Shown: positions 53,313 to 62,403, counted from the stretch's first letter. The stretch: 64,000 nucleotides of DNA from Ruminococcus flavefaciens AE3010 (GCF_000526795.1 NZ_JAGT01000001.1:1077001-1141000), one strand, 5' to 3'. The notes: generated by a model from the sequence alone, not told the origin. Numbers and translations are program-made.

Positions 53313-54884
53313 TCAGAACAGCTTCTGGAGTCTTTCGAGATAAGCTATAGATTCGTTCATCTTGTTTTTACCGAAGGTCTTTGTCATGTAAGCGCAGAGC
53401 TCGCGGAGCTCCTCTCTCAGCATAGCAAGGTTGAGTGACTCGAACTTTCGGAATATCTTTGTAGCCAGTATGTAGTCGATGCCGTCCAGCTCGTCGCCGC
53501 CGCAGGCTACATATACGGGAACAAAGAGGTTCATCTGCTTGAGGATACGGTTACCGAAGGCAACTCTCAGCTTTTCTATTACCCAGAGGTCAAGCTGCTG
53601 TATCTTCTTGAGATTTTCCTGTGAGATAGGATACTTGTCGAATGCCTCTCTGAACAGCTTGTCAAGATGCTCAAAGCCCAGATTCATAGGCGGTGTATCG
53701 GGAGCGTCAAAGGCAACGCCCTTGCTGTCAAGGTTGATAGGCTGCGCACGGTCGTATACCTTATCGGAAATAGCAAAGGTAGAGTCGTCGTTATTAGCAG
53801 TACCTACGTACCAGATATTCTGCGGGATACGTATCTTGCCCTTGTCAAGGTTCACAGGGTCGGTGCTCCATACATTCGGAACGATGTCAAGCTCCCACTC
53901 GTCAGCATTTGGCATTTCGAGAATGGAGAGCATTTCCGCGAAGTAGTACTCAACACGGGCGATGTTCATCTCATCGAGGAGGATGAGGTTTACATCGTTG
54001 TTATAGCCCGAAGCATATATTCTCTTGAGGACTTCCGTCTCGTTGAAGTTCTTGGTAAATTCATTGAAGTATCCGAAGAGCTCCGTTCTGTCACGCCATG
54101 ACGGCTGAACGGAAGCAATGGTGGTATCGACCTGTAAGAACTTACCGAATGAGTATGGAAGCGAGGTCTTACCTGTACCTGAGATACCCTGCAGGATAAT
54201 GAGCTTGGTGGAAGCCATACCAGCAAGGAAGAGCCATATGATCTTGGGCTCGTAATAAAGATGCATTCTCGAGCAGGCAAAATTGCGGAAGTTCTCGCAA
54301 ATGCTTGGAAGATCTATCTCGTTATCATACTCGGGAGGAGTATAGGTCTTGTAGAAGGTATCCACCTCGATGAGCTTGGAGAATCTGTGCTCTGTGGTCT
54401 GCACAACACCGCTCTCAACAACAGCAGGAGCAGCTGCTTCTCCGCCCTCCCCCTCGGCAGTCATAGTGCCGTCCGCAAGGGAAAGAGCTCCCGAGCCTGC
54501 GGGAAGTCCCATCTGAGCCACCTTCATAGCCATGATCTCGTCCTTTTCCTTGGTCATCTTCAGCACCTTTCGCTGGAGCTCCGATATCTCCTCAAGAAGA
54601 TCCTCGTTGCTGACCAGAGAATGGCGGAAGCGGATATACTTCCTTATTCCGAGGAATATCATCATAAATATGAGCACATAGATAGCTATGACTATGATGA
54701 TGGCGAGTATGGACAGGACCCAGCTGAGAGCGCTGTAATCCTGGGAATGCTCTTTAAAGATATTTATATAGTTTTTGATATTGAATATCTGCTTTATTCC
54801 GTGTCCGAAGCCCTTTACGATGTCCGCATAGCCTTTCAGCATCTCGGAAATAAAAGCAAAAAACCATTTCAGAAATTCATTCAT
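53313..54884 (-). CDS. Membrane-anchored McrB-like AAA+ ATPase
   Basis: 523 residues. An amphipathic N-terminus, a membrane span (about 55-80) and a coiled coil (about 92-120) precede the AAA+ domain. Walker A is GISGTGKTS (residues 233-241) and Walker B is LILLDEMNIAR (299-309), with the McrB-like NxARVEYYF and the sensor segment VGTANNDDSTFAISDKVYDR. Soluble McrB moves along DNA with McrC. Here the enzyme is tethered to the membrane and is encoded between two SipW-type peptidases, which points to work on proteins or on a membrane complex. The DUF2357-like partner follows 27 bp downstream. Confidence 0.88.
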   Translation of the reverse strand: MNEFLKWFFAFISEMLKGYADIVKGFGHGIKQIFNIKNYINIFKEHSQDYSALSWVLSILAIIIVIAIYVLIFMMIFLGIRKYIRFRHSLVSNEDLLEEISELQRKVLKMTKEKDEIMAMKVAQMGLPAGSGALSLADGTMTAEGEGGEAAAPAVVESGVVQTTEHRFSKLIEVDTFYKTYTPPEYDNEIDLPSICENFRNFACSRMHLYYEPKIIWLFLAGMASTKLIILQGISGTGKTSLPYSFGKFLQVDTTIASVQPSWRDRTELFGYFNEFTKNFNETEVLKRIYASGYNNDVNLILLDEMNIARVEYYFAEMLSILEMPNADEWELDIVPNVWSTDPVNLDKGKIRIPQNIWYVGTANNDDSTFAISDKVYDRAQPINLDSKGVAFDAPDTPPMNLGFEHLDKLFREAFDKYPISQENLKKIQQLDLWVIEKLRVAFGNRILKQMNLFVPVYVACGGDELDGIDYILATKIFRKFESLNLAMLREELRELCAYMTKTFGKNKMNESIAYLERLQKLF

Positions 54885-54926
54885 AGATATACTCCGAAAG
54901 TCAAATGCTTTCCCCTATATCGCATA

Positions 54927-55832
54927 TTACTCAGCAGCTTCACCTGTTTTTTCTGCTGCCTCTGCGACAGACTCAGCGGTCTCCGCCGCATTTTCTGCAA
55001 TATTTTTGGCGTTATCGGCTGTTTTTTCTGCTGTCTCTTCTATCTTTTCTGCTGTTTCATTCTTTGCTTCTTCAATAAGCTTTTCAGCCTTATCCTTTAC
55101 GTCTTCAAACTTTTCAACTGCCTCTTTTTTAGCCTCTTCAAGGTTTTCGGCAGCCTTGCCTGCTGCACTGCTAACAGGCTCGGAAGCCTTTGCTGCCGCA
55201 GCTTCGGCGGATTCGCCCTTGCTTGCAAGGTACTCCTCGATAGCACGTCTTTTGATCTCCTCCTCGTCCAGCTGCTCCGCAGGATCGGGACGCTTTGCCT
55301 CGATAAGAGCAACGATGAACTTGTAGAGCTCGAACAGGAAGAACAGTGCCATAGGGAGAACGATACAGATGAAGAAGCCCTTCTTTGTACGCATGAAGTT
55401 GAGCGCCTTTCCAACTCCCGATATCTTGGTCTCTGTCCACTTACCGATAAGATCGCCCGAATATGCGGGAGATGTATCGTTTACGGAGTTGTTGTCGCCT
55501 CGTGTGATGAAGTTCCTTGAACCATCATTATCCTCGACCTCAACGATCCTATGGGTATTCTTTACTCTCTTACCGTCAATAACGGTCCAGAAAGTGATGA
55601 CGTCCCCCGCTTTAAGACTGTTCAGGTCGTCTATCTCCTTACAGATGATGAGATCGCCCTTGCTGAATGTGGGCTTCATTGAGTCCGATTCTACTGTCAT
55701 TGGGATAAATCCGAATATGTTGGCAACGCCGTTGTTCTTTCCCGATGAGAAAACTATTATAGTGACAAGGAATGCGATTATAAGCACGATCCATGCAAGT
55801 ACGTTTGCAGTCACTCTTAGTACCTTTTTCAT
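54927..55832 (-). CDS. SipW-type signal peptidase I with a long Ala/Glu/Lys tail
   Basis: 301 residues, AAGGAG before the ATG. Span 8-28, then the peptidase domain with Ser51 in ESDSMKPTFSKGD and His94 in KNTHRIVEVED, and the FITRGDNNSVND loop. This is the Ser-His ER/archaeal type used by Bacillus SipW for TasA. A second span lies at about 150-175. The last 110 residues are a low-complexity helical tail of AEK repeats (EKTADNAKNIAENAAETAES) that has no place in ordinary SipW and could bind the coiled coil of the downstream fusion protein. It lies 20 bp after the TasA-like gene. Confidence 0.88.
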   Translation of the reverse strand: MKKVLRVTANVLAWIVLIIAFLVTIIVFSSGKNNGVANIFGFIPMTVESDSMKPTFSKGDLIICKEIDDLNSLKAGDVITFWTVIDGKRVKNTHRIVEVEDNDGSRNFITRGDNNSVNDTSPAYSGDLIGKWTETKISGVGKALNFMRTKKGFFICIVLPMALFFLFELYKFIVALIEAKRPDPAEQLDEEEIKRRAIEEYLASKGESAEAAAAKASEPVSSAAGKAAENLEEAKKEAVEKFEDVKDKAEKLIEEAKNETAEKIEETAEKTADNAKNIAENAAETAESVAEAAEKTGEAAE

Positions 55833-55852
55833 ATTATTAATTCTCCTTTATA

Positions 55853-56566
55853 TTACGTAGATTCAGTTATCTTAAAGCTCATACTCAGCTTTAGTGTTCC
55901 GCCGATAATGTCGTCGATACAGTCGGGATCATTTCCCTCAAGCCATATCACGACTGTGTATTTGTCTTTATCCTTTGCCTTGAATCCCTCCGAAGAAGTC
56001 CTCATAACAACACTTGAGGTCAGGAATTCGCTGTCGCAGTCGCTCTCCATGCCGCCGCCGTTGGACTTGGTCTTGCCGTAAACAGTTTTGACTCCGTTTT
56101 TATATACGGCGACCCTGACGGCTTCATCAACGTTTTTAGTCACGTTTTCAATGAGCATCTCGCCTGTATACGACAGCGTATCGTCTCCCGAATTTATCAG
56201 ATAAAAGGTATAGGCGATGTAATTATCGCCGTTATGGCTTCCGTTTACCTTGTCGATATTTTCGGGGAGGTCTTCTCCGCTGATATTGGTCATATCGTAG
56301 ACAATATCCGCATTGAGGACCGCGATAGATTTATCATACTCGGGAGCTTCCGAAAGCGAAAGTCCCTGCTTGACCATATCGTATTTATTGACCTTGACCG
56401 TAAAGCTGCCGAATTTATCGTAAAAGTACGATATACCATAGGCTATGGCGACAATAAGTATAAGTATTATCGCAAGCAGTCCAAGGACGCGCATCAATAC
56501 CGTATGGCGCTTGACCTCTTTGGCGGTTCTTCTGAGTTCAAGGACATCAACTACCTTTTTATCCAC
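55853..56566 (-). CDS. TasA/camelysin-like SipW-dependent protein
   Basis: 237 residues from a GTG start with GGAGAG upstream. A cytoplasmic basic N-terminus of about 25 residues precedes one hydrophobic span, VLGLLAIILILIVAIAYGIS. The outer part ends KYTVVIWLEGNDPDCIDDII, GGTLKLSMSF, the hallmark of SipW-dependent TasA/camelysin-type beta-sandwich proteins. It lacks a classic Ala-x-Ala site and may remain anchored. Its gene directly precedes the SipW gene, so it is the probable substrate or a fixed subunit of the complex. Confidence 0.82.
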   Translation of the reverse strand: MDKKVVDVLELRRTAKEVKRHTVLMRVLGLLAIILILIVAIAYGISYFYDKFGSFTVKVNKYDMVKQGLSLSEAPEYDKSIAVLNADIVYDMTNISGEDLPENIDKVNGSHNGDNYIAYTFYLINSGDDTLSYTGEMLIENVTKNVDEAVRVAVYKNGVKTVYGKTKSNGGGMESDCDSEFLTSSVVMRTSSEGFKAKDKDKYTVVIWLEGNDPDCIDDIIGGTLKLSMSFKITEST

Positions 56567-56596
56567 ACTGAACTCTCCAATCCATTATAAATTTTT

Positions 56597-57355
56597 TCAA
56601 GAATCTGATCTCCTTCTGACATATCGTTCCGTCATATACTTTCCCGAAAGGCTTCCTGCGCAGTAAGAACATTCAAATGAATACAGCGTTTCAGCCTGCC
56701 GGCTGTTTGTAACTCCGTCAGCGACAGGCTCAGAGCCTATATCGTTTACGAAGGAAATTATTGATCTGACAGCGTTGTCCGAGCGCTCGCCCCTGCCTAT
56801 GTAATTTGTTACCTCGGGGCTTAGCATTACGAAATCAACGGGAAAATCCGAAAGGCGCATGAGCGGACAGTTGCTTGCACCGAAATTGGTAAGCATGAAG
56901 TGAAAGCCCAGATTGCGCATTACCTGTATCGTTGAGGGCACCTGCTCGTCAGTCTCCATGAGGAGCTTCTCGGAGAGCTCAAAACAAATGCGTGTTGTTG
57001 GTATCTGATGACGTGACGCGTACTCCGTGGCTATCTTCGAGGTGCGCTTTTCTCTAAGCATTCGCACGGGAAGATAGACCGAAAGCCAGCTGAAATTCAG
57101 ATCGCGCTCGTAGAAAACGGCGTTTGCTTCGAGAGCCTGTACCAGTTCAAGCCTGAAAAGCTGGTCTGCCTGATTGGTCATCTCGCAGACGTCACGGTAT
57201 TTATCGGGAGAAAGGACTCCCAGCTTGGGAGTATTCAGCATTGTACGGGACTGGTAAAATGCAGTCTGACCGCTTGCTATCTCCCTTATGTTGCGGTAAT
57301 TAAGCTCAACAGCTCTTAAACCGCCTACAGTGGTCTGAACACCTTTATCTGCCAT
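56597..57355 (-). CDS. Degenerate EAL-domain protein
   Basis: 252 residues, AAGGAGG before the ATG. The fold follows EAL phosphodiesterases, but catalytic positions are lost: the ExL motif is FYQSRTML, DDFGxG is TNFGAS, KIDxS is FVMLSPE and EGVE is ADGVTN; only the ExxE of CFELSEKLL survives. It probably binds c-di-GMP or a partner protein instead of cleaving it. As the first gene of the TasA-like/SipW/AAA operon, with a consensus promoter, it may couple the operon's products to second-messenger state. An intact EAL gene lies divergently 750 bp away. Confidence 0.82.
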   Translation of the reverse strand: MADKGVQTTVGGLRAVELNYRNIREIASGQTAFYQSRTMLNTPKLGVLSPDKYRDVCEMTNQADQLFRLELVQALEANAVFYERDLNFSWLSVYLPVRMLREKRTSKIATEYASRHQIPTTRICFELSEKLLMETDEQVPSTIQVMRNLGFHFMLTNFGASNCPLMRLSDFPVDFVMLSPEVTNYIGRGERSDNAVRSIISFVNDIGSEPVADGVTNSRQAETLYSFECSYCAGSLSGKYMTERYVRRRSDS

Positions 57356-57399
57356 ATTACCGCCCTCCTTTTACATTATATATATTTTATATTTGTTTT

Positions 57400-57428
57400 A
57401 TTATACCATAATTACTGCGCAATGTCAA
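57400..57428 (-). promoter_or_regulatory. Consensus promoter of the EAL/AAA/SipW operon
   Basis: On the minus strand TTGACA, 17 bases, TATAAT. The start codon of the EAL-like gene lies about 45 bases after the -10. Confidence 0.9.
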
Positions 57429-57517
57429 TGAAATAACTATTAATTATAACAAAAAAGCAGTGATTTTTAACGAAAAGCAGTATGATAAGGGAATTTCACG
57501 GCGAAATCATTTAATGG

Positions 57518-57726
57518 AAAAAACGTCCCCCTCTCGAAAAGAGAGGGGGACGCCATGTTAAAGAGGTTTTTATGAGCCATTGATGAAAACTACTTATTTT
57601 TACCCGCCAAACTGCTGCTTAGCGGAATAAAGCATACCCAAAGGCTTCTAAAAACTGGAATGGAGGAGTAAAAAAATGAGAATTTTCATTAGCACACTTT
57701 GCAAATCTGTTATACCTTTTGTTTAC
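57518..57726 (-). ncRNA. Small RNA, possible 6S RNA
   Basis: A perfect promoter (57733-57761) and a strong terminator frame a transcript of about 205 nt without an ORF. The terminator is a 12-bp stem CGTCCCCCTCTC / GAGAGGGGGACG followed by T6. Inside, GTTTTTA-GA-AGCC pairs with GGCT-CA-TAAAAAC, CCAT pairs with ATGG farther out, and CCGCTAA pairs with TTTGGCGG toward the loop. The long, interrupted rod with a central bulge and the length fit 6S RNA. A leader attenuator for the operon downstream is the main alternative, but that operon has its own promoter. Confidence 0.55.
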
Positions 57727-57732
57727 AATTAC

Positions 57733-57761
57733 ATTATAGCGCAGCTAACCCTTGATGTCAA
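57733..57761 (-). promoter_or_regulatory. Consensus promoter of the small RNA
   Basis: On the minus strand TTGACA, 17 bases, TATAAT, all perfect. It drives the 205-nt transcript. Confidence 0.9.
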
Positions 57762-57965
57762 CATTTTTCTGTATTATTCACATTACAGAAAAACTTTTTA
57801 GCATTATGCATAAATAATTGTACTGTGATTGTAGATTAAGTGCAAATCACGATAACTTATTGTATATTTATTTTCTTTTTTCTGACCAATTTTATTCCGA
57901 ATGCAGTAAAAAAATAATAATTGATATGTTTTCGCACTTTTCCATAAAATTTTGCGTCTCCTCTA

Positions 57966-57994
57966 TTGAAATATATGCATTTTTGTGATATAAT
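57966..57994 (+). promoter_or_regulatory. Promoter of the intact EAL gene
   Basis: TTGAAA, 17 bases, TATAAT. The leader (58018-58062) contains a hairpin ACGGA/CTGTC with GACAG/TCCGT and a G6 loop just before the gene. Confidence 0.8.
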
Positions 57995-58101
57995 ACATTA
58001 CAATAAATGTTTTTTAAGGGAACGGAGCTCTGTCATCAAGGGGGGCGACAGTTTTCCGTATTATGAGAAGTCACACCTATTTTATGAAAGGACAGATCTG
58101 T

Positions 58102-59289
58102 ATGACATATTCAGCAGAAGAAATCAGAGCTGCATTAAAAAATAACGAGCTTACCGCCTACTATCAGCCCCAGTACGACGCGCTGACCACTCAGCTGAAA
58201 TGCGCTGAGGCTCTGGTGCGCTGGATAAAGCCCGACGGCACTGTTATTTCGCCGTATTTCTTCATTCCCGTAGCTGAGGAATCCGACCTTATCATGGAGA
58301 TCGACTGGTACGTTATGGAGCTGGTGTGCAAAACACTGGAAAAGCAGAACATGATGCCACAGTTCCCTATATCAGTCAATTTCTCCCGAAAGCACATAAA
58401 GGAAGAAAATTTCGCCGAGAAGCTCACCGCTCTTGTTGACAAATACGACCTTCCCCACCCTCTCATCGAGGTGGAGATAACCGAGTCCGCTATGGTTGGC
58501 GAGCAGGATAATATCCTCAAATGGATAGTATCTATCAGAAATGCGGGCTTTTCCGTGGCTATAGACGACTTCGGCAGCGGTCTTTCGTCACTCCAGTTCG
58601 TCAAGGATATCCCTGCCGATGTGCTGAAAATAGACAAGTCCCTGTTCAGCCACAACTGCGAGGACGAAAAAGAGCGCATAGTTCTTGAGAGTATATTCAG
58701 CTTCGCCCACAGACTTCACATGAAAACTGTGGCAGAGGGCGTTGAGACCAAAGAGCAGCTGGGATTTCTCAGGACCTGCGACTGCAACAGGATACAGGGC
58801 TATCTCTTTGCAAAGCCCATGCCCGAGGAGGACTACCTCGCCCTATGCATGGTACATAAAGCAGTGGAGGAGCCGACCGACATACTCCAGCTCCAGAGTC
58901 CCGCAAGTGCGGTAAATCTGCTTCTTGAAGCTGTTTTCCGCCGCTATCCCCTTGTTATATTCACAAATCTCAGCAGAAATACATTCTATATGATGGCGTA
59001 TCAGAACTTCACCACTACCTCCTGCCCGTCAACTGGTGTGTTCGACGAGCTCATAGTCCACGGTACGAGCAGCATGCACCCCAAGGATCGTGAAGCCTTC
59101 GCCACCACCTTTGACCGAAGGAACCTCATTGCAAAATACAACGAGGGCGCACAGGAGATACGCCTTGTCACAAGGCAGCTTGGCGACGACGGTATCTACC
59201 GCAAGGTGGAGACCACCGACTACTTCGTAAAGAGCAGTTACACCGAGGACATAATCGCCATAACTCTCTGTGAGAATCTGCCCGATTGA
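58102..59289 (+). CDS. EAL-domain c-di-GMP phosphodiesterase with a C-terminal extra domain
   Basis: 395 residues from the ATG at 58102 (AAAGGA nine bases upstream); the ATG at 58063 is in frame but less well placed. All catalytic motifs are present: CAEALVRW, EITESAM, IDDFGSGLSSLQF, VLKIDKSLF, AEGVETKEQL and QGYLFAKPMP. It should therefore hydrolyse c-di-GMP. There is no GGDEF domain. Residues 280-395 form a separate PAS-like domain (YPLVIFTNLSRNTFYMMAYQ, then RLVTRQLGDDGIYRKVETTD). It is a single-gene unit, divergent from the degenerate EAL operon. Confidence 0.92.
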   Translation: MTYSAEEIRAALKNNELTAYYQPQYDALTTQLKCAEALVRWIKPDGTVISPYFFIPVAEESDLIMEIDWYVMELVCKTLEKQNMMPQFPISVNFSRKHIKEENFAEKLTALVDKYDLPHPLIEVEITESAMVGEQDNILKWIVSIRNAGFSVAIDDFGSGLSSLQFVKDIPADVLKIDKSLFSHNCEDEKERIVLESIFSFAHRLHMKTVAEGVETKEQLGFLRTCDCNRIQGYLFAKPMPEEDYLALCMVHKAVEEPTDILQLQSPASAVNLLLEAVFRRYPLVIFTNLSRNTFYMMAYQNFTTTSCPSTGVFDELIVHGTSSMHPKDREAFATTFDRRNLIAKYNEGAQEIRLVTRQLGDDGIYRKVETTDYFVKSSYTEDIIAITLCENLPD

Positions 59290-59302
59290 TATAAGCCCCT
59301 TT

Positions 59303-59328
59303 GCCCGCCGTTTCGGCGGGCTTTTTTT
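59303..59328 (+). terminator. Terminator after the EAL gene
   Basis: GCCCGCCG pairs with CGGCGGGC around TTT, followed by T7. Confidence 0.93.
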
Positions 59329-59663
59329 CGCAGTTTTTCAGGTACCCGCTGTACCTATGACAATTTTTGCGATAAAGCCCCGAAAAATACTTCACTGCTC
59401 CGTATACTATAAAGGGATAATATTATGTTAAAAATCCGTTACTGCAATAAAATAAAGAATATTCCGCATTTTTTGAACAAAAAACGTAATTTTTGAGTAG
59501 ACAAGCTATTACTATCGTGCTATAATAATAAAAAAAGATACCATAAATAAATATAAAAAGTAAAAACATATAAAAATCCTTACCTGTGCTCATAAGATAA
59601 AAGGCACATTTATTTTTTGAGAAAAAGCACTGAAAAAAATATAAAGTCAAACAGGAGGAAAAC
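59329..59663. other. Intergenic region upstream of the CotH-dockerin gene
   Basis: About 335 bp of AT-rich sequence. It contains the promoter at 59498-59526, and nothing else was recognised. Confidence 0.5.
59498..59526 (+). promoter_or_regulatory. Promoter of the CotH-dockerin gene
   Basis: TAGACA, 17 bases, TATAAT, about 138 bases before the ATG, so the leader is long. Confidence 0.7.
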
Positions 59664-62399
59664 ATGAAAAAGATTTCTATGCGCAAAGCGGCAGCAGGCA
59701 TACTATGCCTTGGGCTTGTCATGCAGTCGGCAGCCTTTATGCCCGCTAATGCCGAAAACACAAGCAAAGTGACTGTAAACGAAGTCTGCTCCAAGAACAC
59801 AACATACAAGGCAGCAGACGGCAACTGCTACGACTGGATCGAGCTCTACAACAGCGACAGTCAGGAGGCTGACATCTCGGGCTGGGGATTCTCCGACAAG
59901 GAAGCCGAGCCCTACCGTTACACTTTCCCCGAGGGTACAAAGGTGCCTGCAAAGGGCAGGCTCATGGTATTCTGCGACAGCGATGCAGGTGCAAACGACA
60001 ATTCTATCGTGTCATTCGGACTTTCATCTACAGGCGAGACCCTCACCCTCACTGACAAGCAGGGCAGCACAGTCCAGACCATGACATTCGGTGCTCTCGC
60101 AACTGACACCTCTTACGGTCAGTACCCAGACGGCAGCGGAGAGTTCTATGAGCTCAGCTCCACTCCCGACAAGGAAAACGCCGCTCCCGAGGGCTCTGCA
60201 GCAGTTCGTCAGCCCGTATTCTCACAGGACAGCGGATTCTACGACAGCAGCTTCACACTGACGCTGACAGCTGAGGAGGGCTGCACTGTTTACTACACCA
60301 CAGACGGCAGCGATCCAACTATCGAATCCGAACAATACGAATCTCCAATTACTGTTAAGGACATGTCCGATACAGCAAACCGTCTCAGCGCACGTACAGA
60401 TATAGCCCCCAGCGGTGTTGAGAAGCCCCGTGAAAATGTAGACAAGGCTGCTGTGATACGTGCTGTCTCCGTTGACAGCGAGGGTCGTATCAGCGAGCCC
60501 GTTACAAAGACATATTTCATCGGCAAGACAAATTCGGGCTACTATCCACAGATGAAAGTCATCTCACTGGTCACAGACCCCGATAATCTTTTCGACTATG
60601 ATACAGGAATATACTGTCTCGGCAAGGCTTACGAGACCGAGAACACAGGCGCGGGAAGAAACGTTCAGCCATGGAATCTCATTGCCAATTACTCCATGCG
60701 CGGCAAGGAGTGGGAGCGTCCCGCAAGCTTCACCATGTTCGAGAACGGCGAAAAGGTCATTGAACAGAATGTGGGTATCCGTATCAAGGGCAACTACTCA
60801 CGCAGTCTGCCCCAGAAGAGCTTCAACATCTACACTCGCAAGGATTACGGCACGCCCGAATTCGATTACGACTTCTTTGACGGCGAGGCTACCAAGGCAA
60901 AGAACGGCAAGGCTATCAAAAAGTATGAGGGCATAGTTCTCAGAAACGGCGGAAACGACAACGGCACAGCTTTCTTCCGCGACAGCATAAATCAGGAGCT
61001 CATAACCGACAGGAGCTTCGCATATCAGGCTGCAACCGAGTGTGTGGTATTCATTGACGGCGAGTACTGGGGCTTGTATCAGCTCATGGAAAAGATAGAC
61101 GACAGCTACATCAGCAGCCATTACGGCATCAAAAAGAGCGACGTTGCTATTGTCAAGAACGGCGAGCTTGACGAAGGCACAGAGCAGGACTTACAGGATT
61201 GGCTTCAGCTCCAGAACGGCGTCATAAACGGCACGGTAAGCTATGAGGAGTTCTGCAAAAAGGTAGATATCCAAAGCTATATGGACTATATGGCAGCTCA
61301 GATATACTGGTGCAATGCCGACTGGCCACAGCGAAATATCTCCATGTGGCGCTCCGACGCTATTGACGAGGAGAATCCCTACGCTGACGGAAAGTGGAGA
61401 CCTATCCTCTACGATACAGAATCGGGACAGGGGCTTTACGGCAGCTATGACAAGTCCGCCAACGCAGACTGCTACAGCCGTCTGAAACAGCTCCGCGAGG
61501 ACGGAGAGTTTGCACAGATGTTCATAAAGCTTCTCAGCAACGAGGAGTTCGCTATGCAGTACGCACGTACATTCATGGACATGGCAAACAACAACTTTAC
61601 TCCCGAAAAGACAAAGGCGGTGGCTCAGAGCTACCTGAACAGCTACAAGCAGCAGATACTTGATACCTTTGAACGTTTCGGCTCTCGCAGCAGCGGACTT
61701 GACAACGCTTATCAGACTATTATCAACTTCTACGCTCAGCGATTTACATATGCCGAGAGCACCACAAGGTCAGCACTGAAGCTCAGCTCAGCTGCCCGCA
61801 GTCTCACCGTTACAAACCGCTCAGGTCTGGGCACTATAAAGCTGAACACTCTTGACCTCGGAAATGCTGCAAAGTGGAGCGGCAAGTACCACAGCGATTA
61901 TGAGCTGGAGCTTTCTATCACTCCCGATGAGGGCGCGGAGTTCTCACACTGGAGCATAAGCGGTGCAACTATCACCGAGGGCGACGAGAAGTCGGAAAGC
62001 ATAAAAATAAAGCTCACCTCAAACGCAACAGTAAAAGCAATCTACGCAACAGACAGTGTTATCGGCGACGTCAATGCAGACGGTGACTTCAATGTTGCCG
62101 ACATCGTAATGATGCAGAAATGGCTTGGCGGCGACAAGAGCACAGAGCTTGCCAACTGGAAGGCAGGCGACCTCTGCGAGGACGGCATCTTAGACGTATT
62201 CGATATGGTCGAAATGCGCAGGGAGCTCCTCAGCAGCATGAGAACATCTGACGAGGAGGAGCCCGAAGAGACTCCTCAGGAAAATGATAAACCCGAGGAA
62301 AAGCCTGAGGATAAGCCACAGGAAACCGACAAACCGCAGGAGCAGCAGCCACAGGGCCCCGGCGGCGGCCCCCAGGGCGGCGGAAGACTGGGAAGATAA
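59664..62399 (+). CDS. Secreted CotH-domain protein with lamin-tail, chitobiase-C and dockerin domains
   Basis: 911 residues, AGGAGG before the ATG, signal peptide ending near ANA (residue 30). Order: lamin-tail-like domain (WIELYNSDSQEADISGWGFS), chitobiase C-terminal-like domain (YYTTDGSDPTIESEQY), CotH domain (VGIRIKGNYSRSLPQKSFNI, LRNGGNDNGTAFFRD, YWGLYQLMEKIDD, WRPILYDTESG). A beta domain (about 720-790) precedes a dockerin (GDVNADGDFNVADIV and GDLCEDGILDVFDM), then a Pro/Glu- and Gly-rich tail. CotH proteins in Bacillus phosphorylate coat proteins; in ruminal Ruminococcus they occur in cellulosome systems. It is probably a scaffold-attached extracellular kinase-like protein. The Pro/Glu tail after a dockerin is uncommon. 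Confidence 0.92.
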   Translation: MKKISMRKAAAGILCLGLVMQSAAFMPANAENTSKVTVNEVCSKNTTYKAADGNCYDWIELYNSDSQEADISGWGFSDKEAEPYRYTFPEGTKVPAKGRLMVFCDSDAGANDNSIVSFGLSSTGETLTLTDKQGSTVQTMTFGALATDTSYGQYPDGSGEFYELSSTPDKENAAPEGSAAVRQPVFSQDSGFYDSSFTLTLTAEEGCTVYYTTDGSDPTIESEQYESPITVKDMSDTANRLSARTDIAPSGVEKPRENVDKAAVIRAVSVDSEGRISEPVTKTYFIGKTNSGYYPQMKVISLVTDPDNLFDYDTGIYCLGKAYETENTGAGRNVQPWNLIANYSMRGKEWERPASFTMFENGEKVIEQNVGIRIKGNYSRSLPQKSFNIYTRKDYGTPEFDYDFFDGEATKAKNGKAIKKYEGIVLRNGGNDNGTAFFRDSINQELITDRSFAYQAATECVVFIDGEYWGLYQLMEKIDDSYISSHYGIKKSDVAIVKNGELDEGTEQDLQDWLQLQNGVINGTVSYEEFCKKVDIQSYMDYMAAQIYWCNADWPQRNISMWRSDAIDEENPYADGKWRPILYDTESGQGLYGSYDKSANADCYSRLKQLREDGEFAQMFIKLLSNEEFAMQYARTFMDMANNNFTPEKTKAVAQSYLNSYKQQILDTFERFGSRSSGLDNAYQTIINFYAQRFTYAESTTRSALKLSSAARSLTVTNRSGLGTIKLNTLDLGNAAKWSGKYHSDYELELSITPDEGAEFSHWSISGATITEGDEKSESIKIKLTSNATVKAIYATDSVIGDVNADGDFNVADIVMMQKWLGGDKSTELANWKAGDLCEDGILDVFDMVEMRRELLSSMRTSDEEEPEETPQENDKPEEKPEDKPQETDKPQEQQPQGPGGGPQGGGRLGR

Positions 62400-62403
62400 A
62401 CTA

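Noticed and set aside
50734..55520. Long plus-strand ORFs (336 and 419 codons) across the SipW/AAA cluster
   Set aside because: They are antisense to genes with clear catalytic motifs and result from biased codon use. No start signals or domains are visible.
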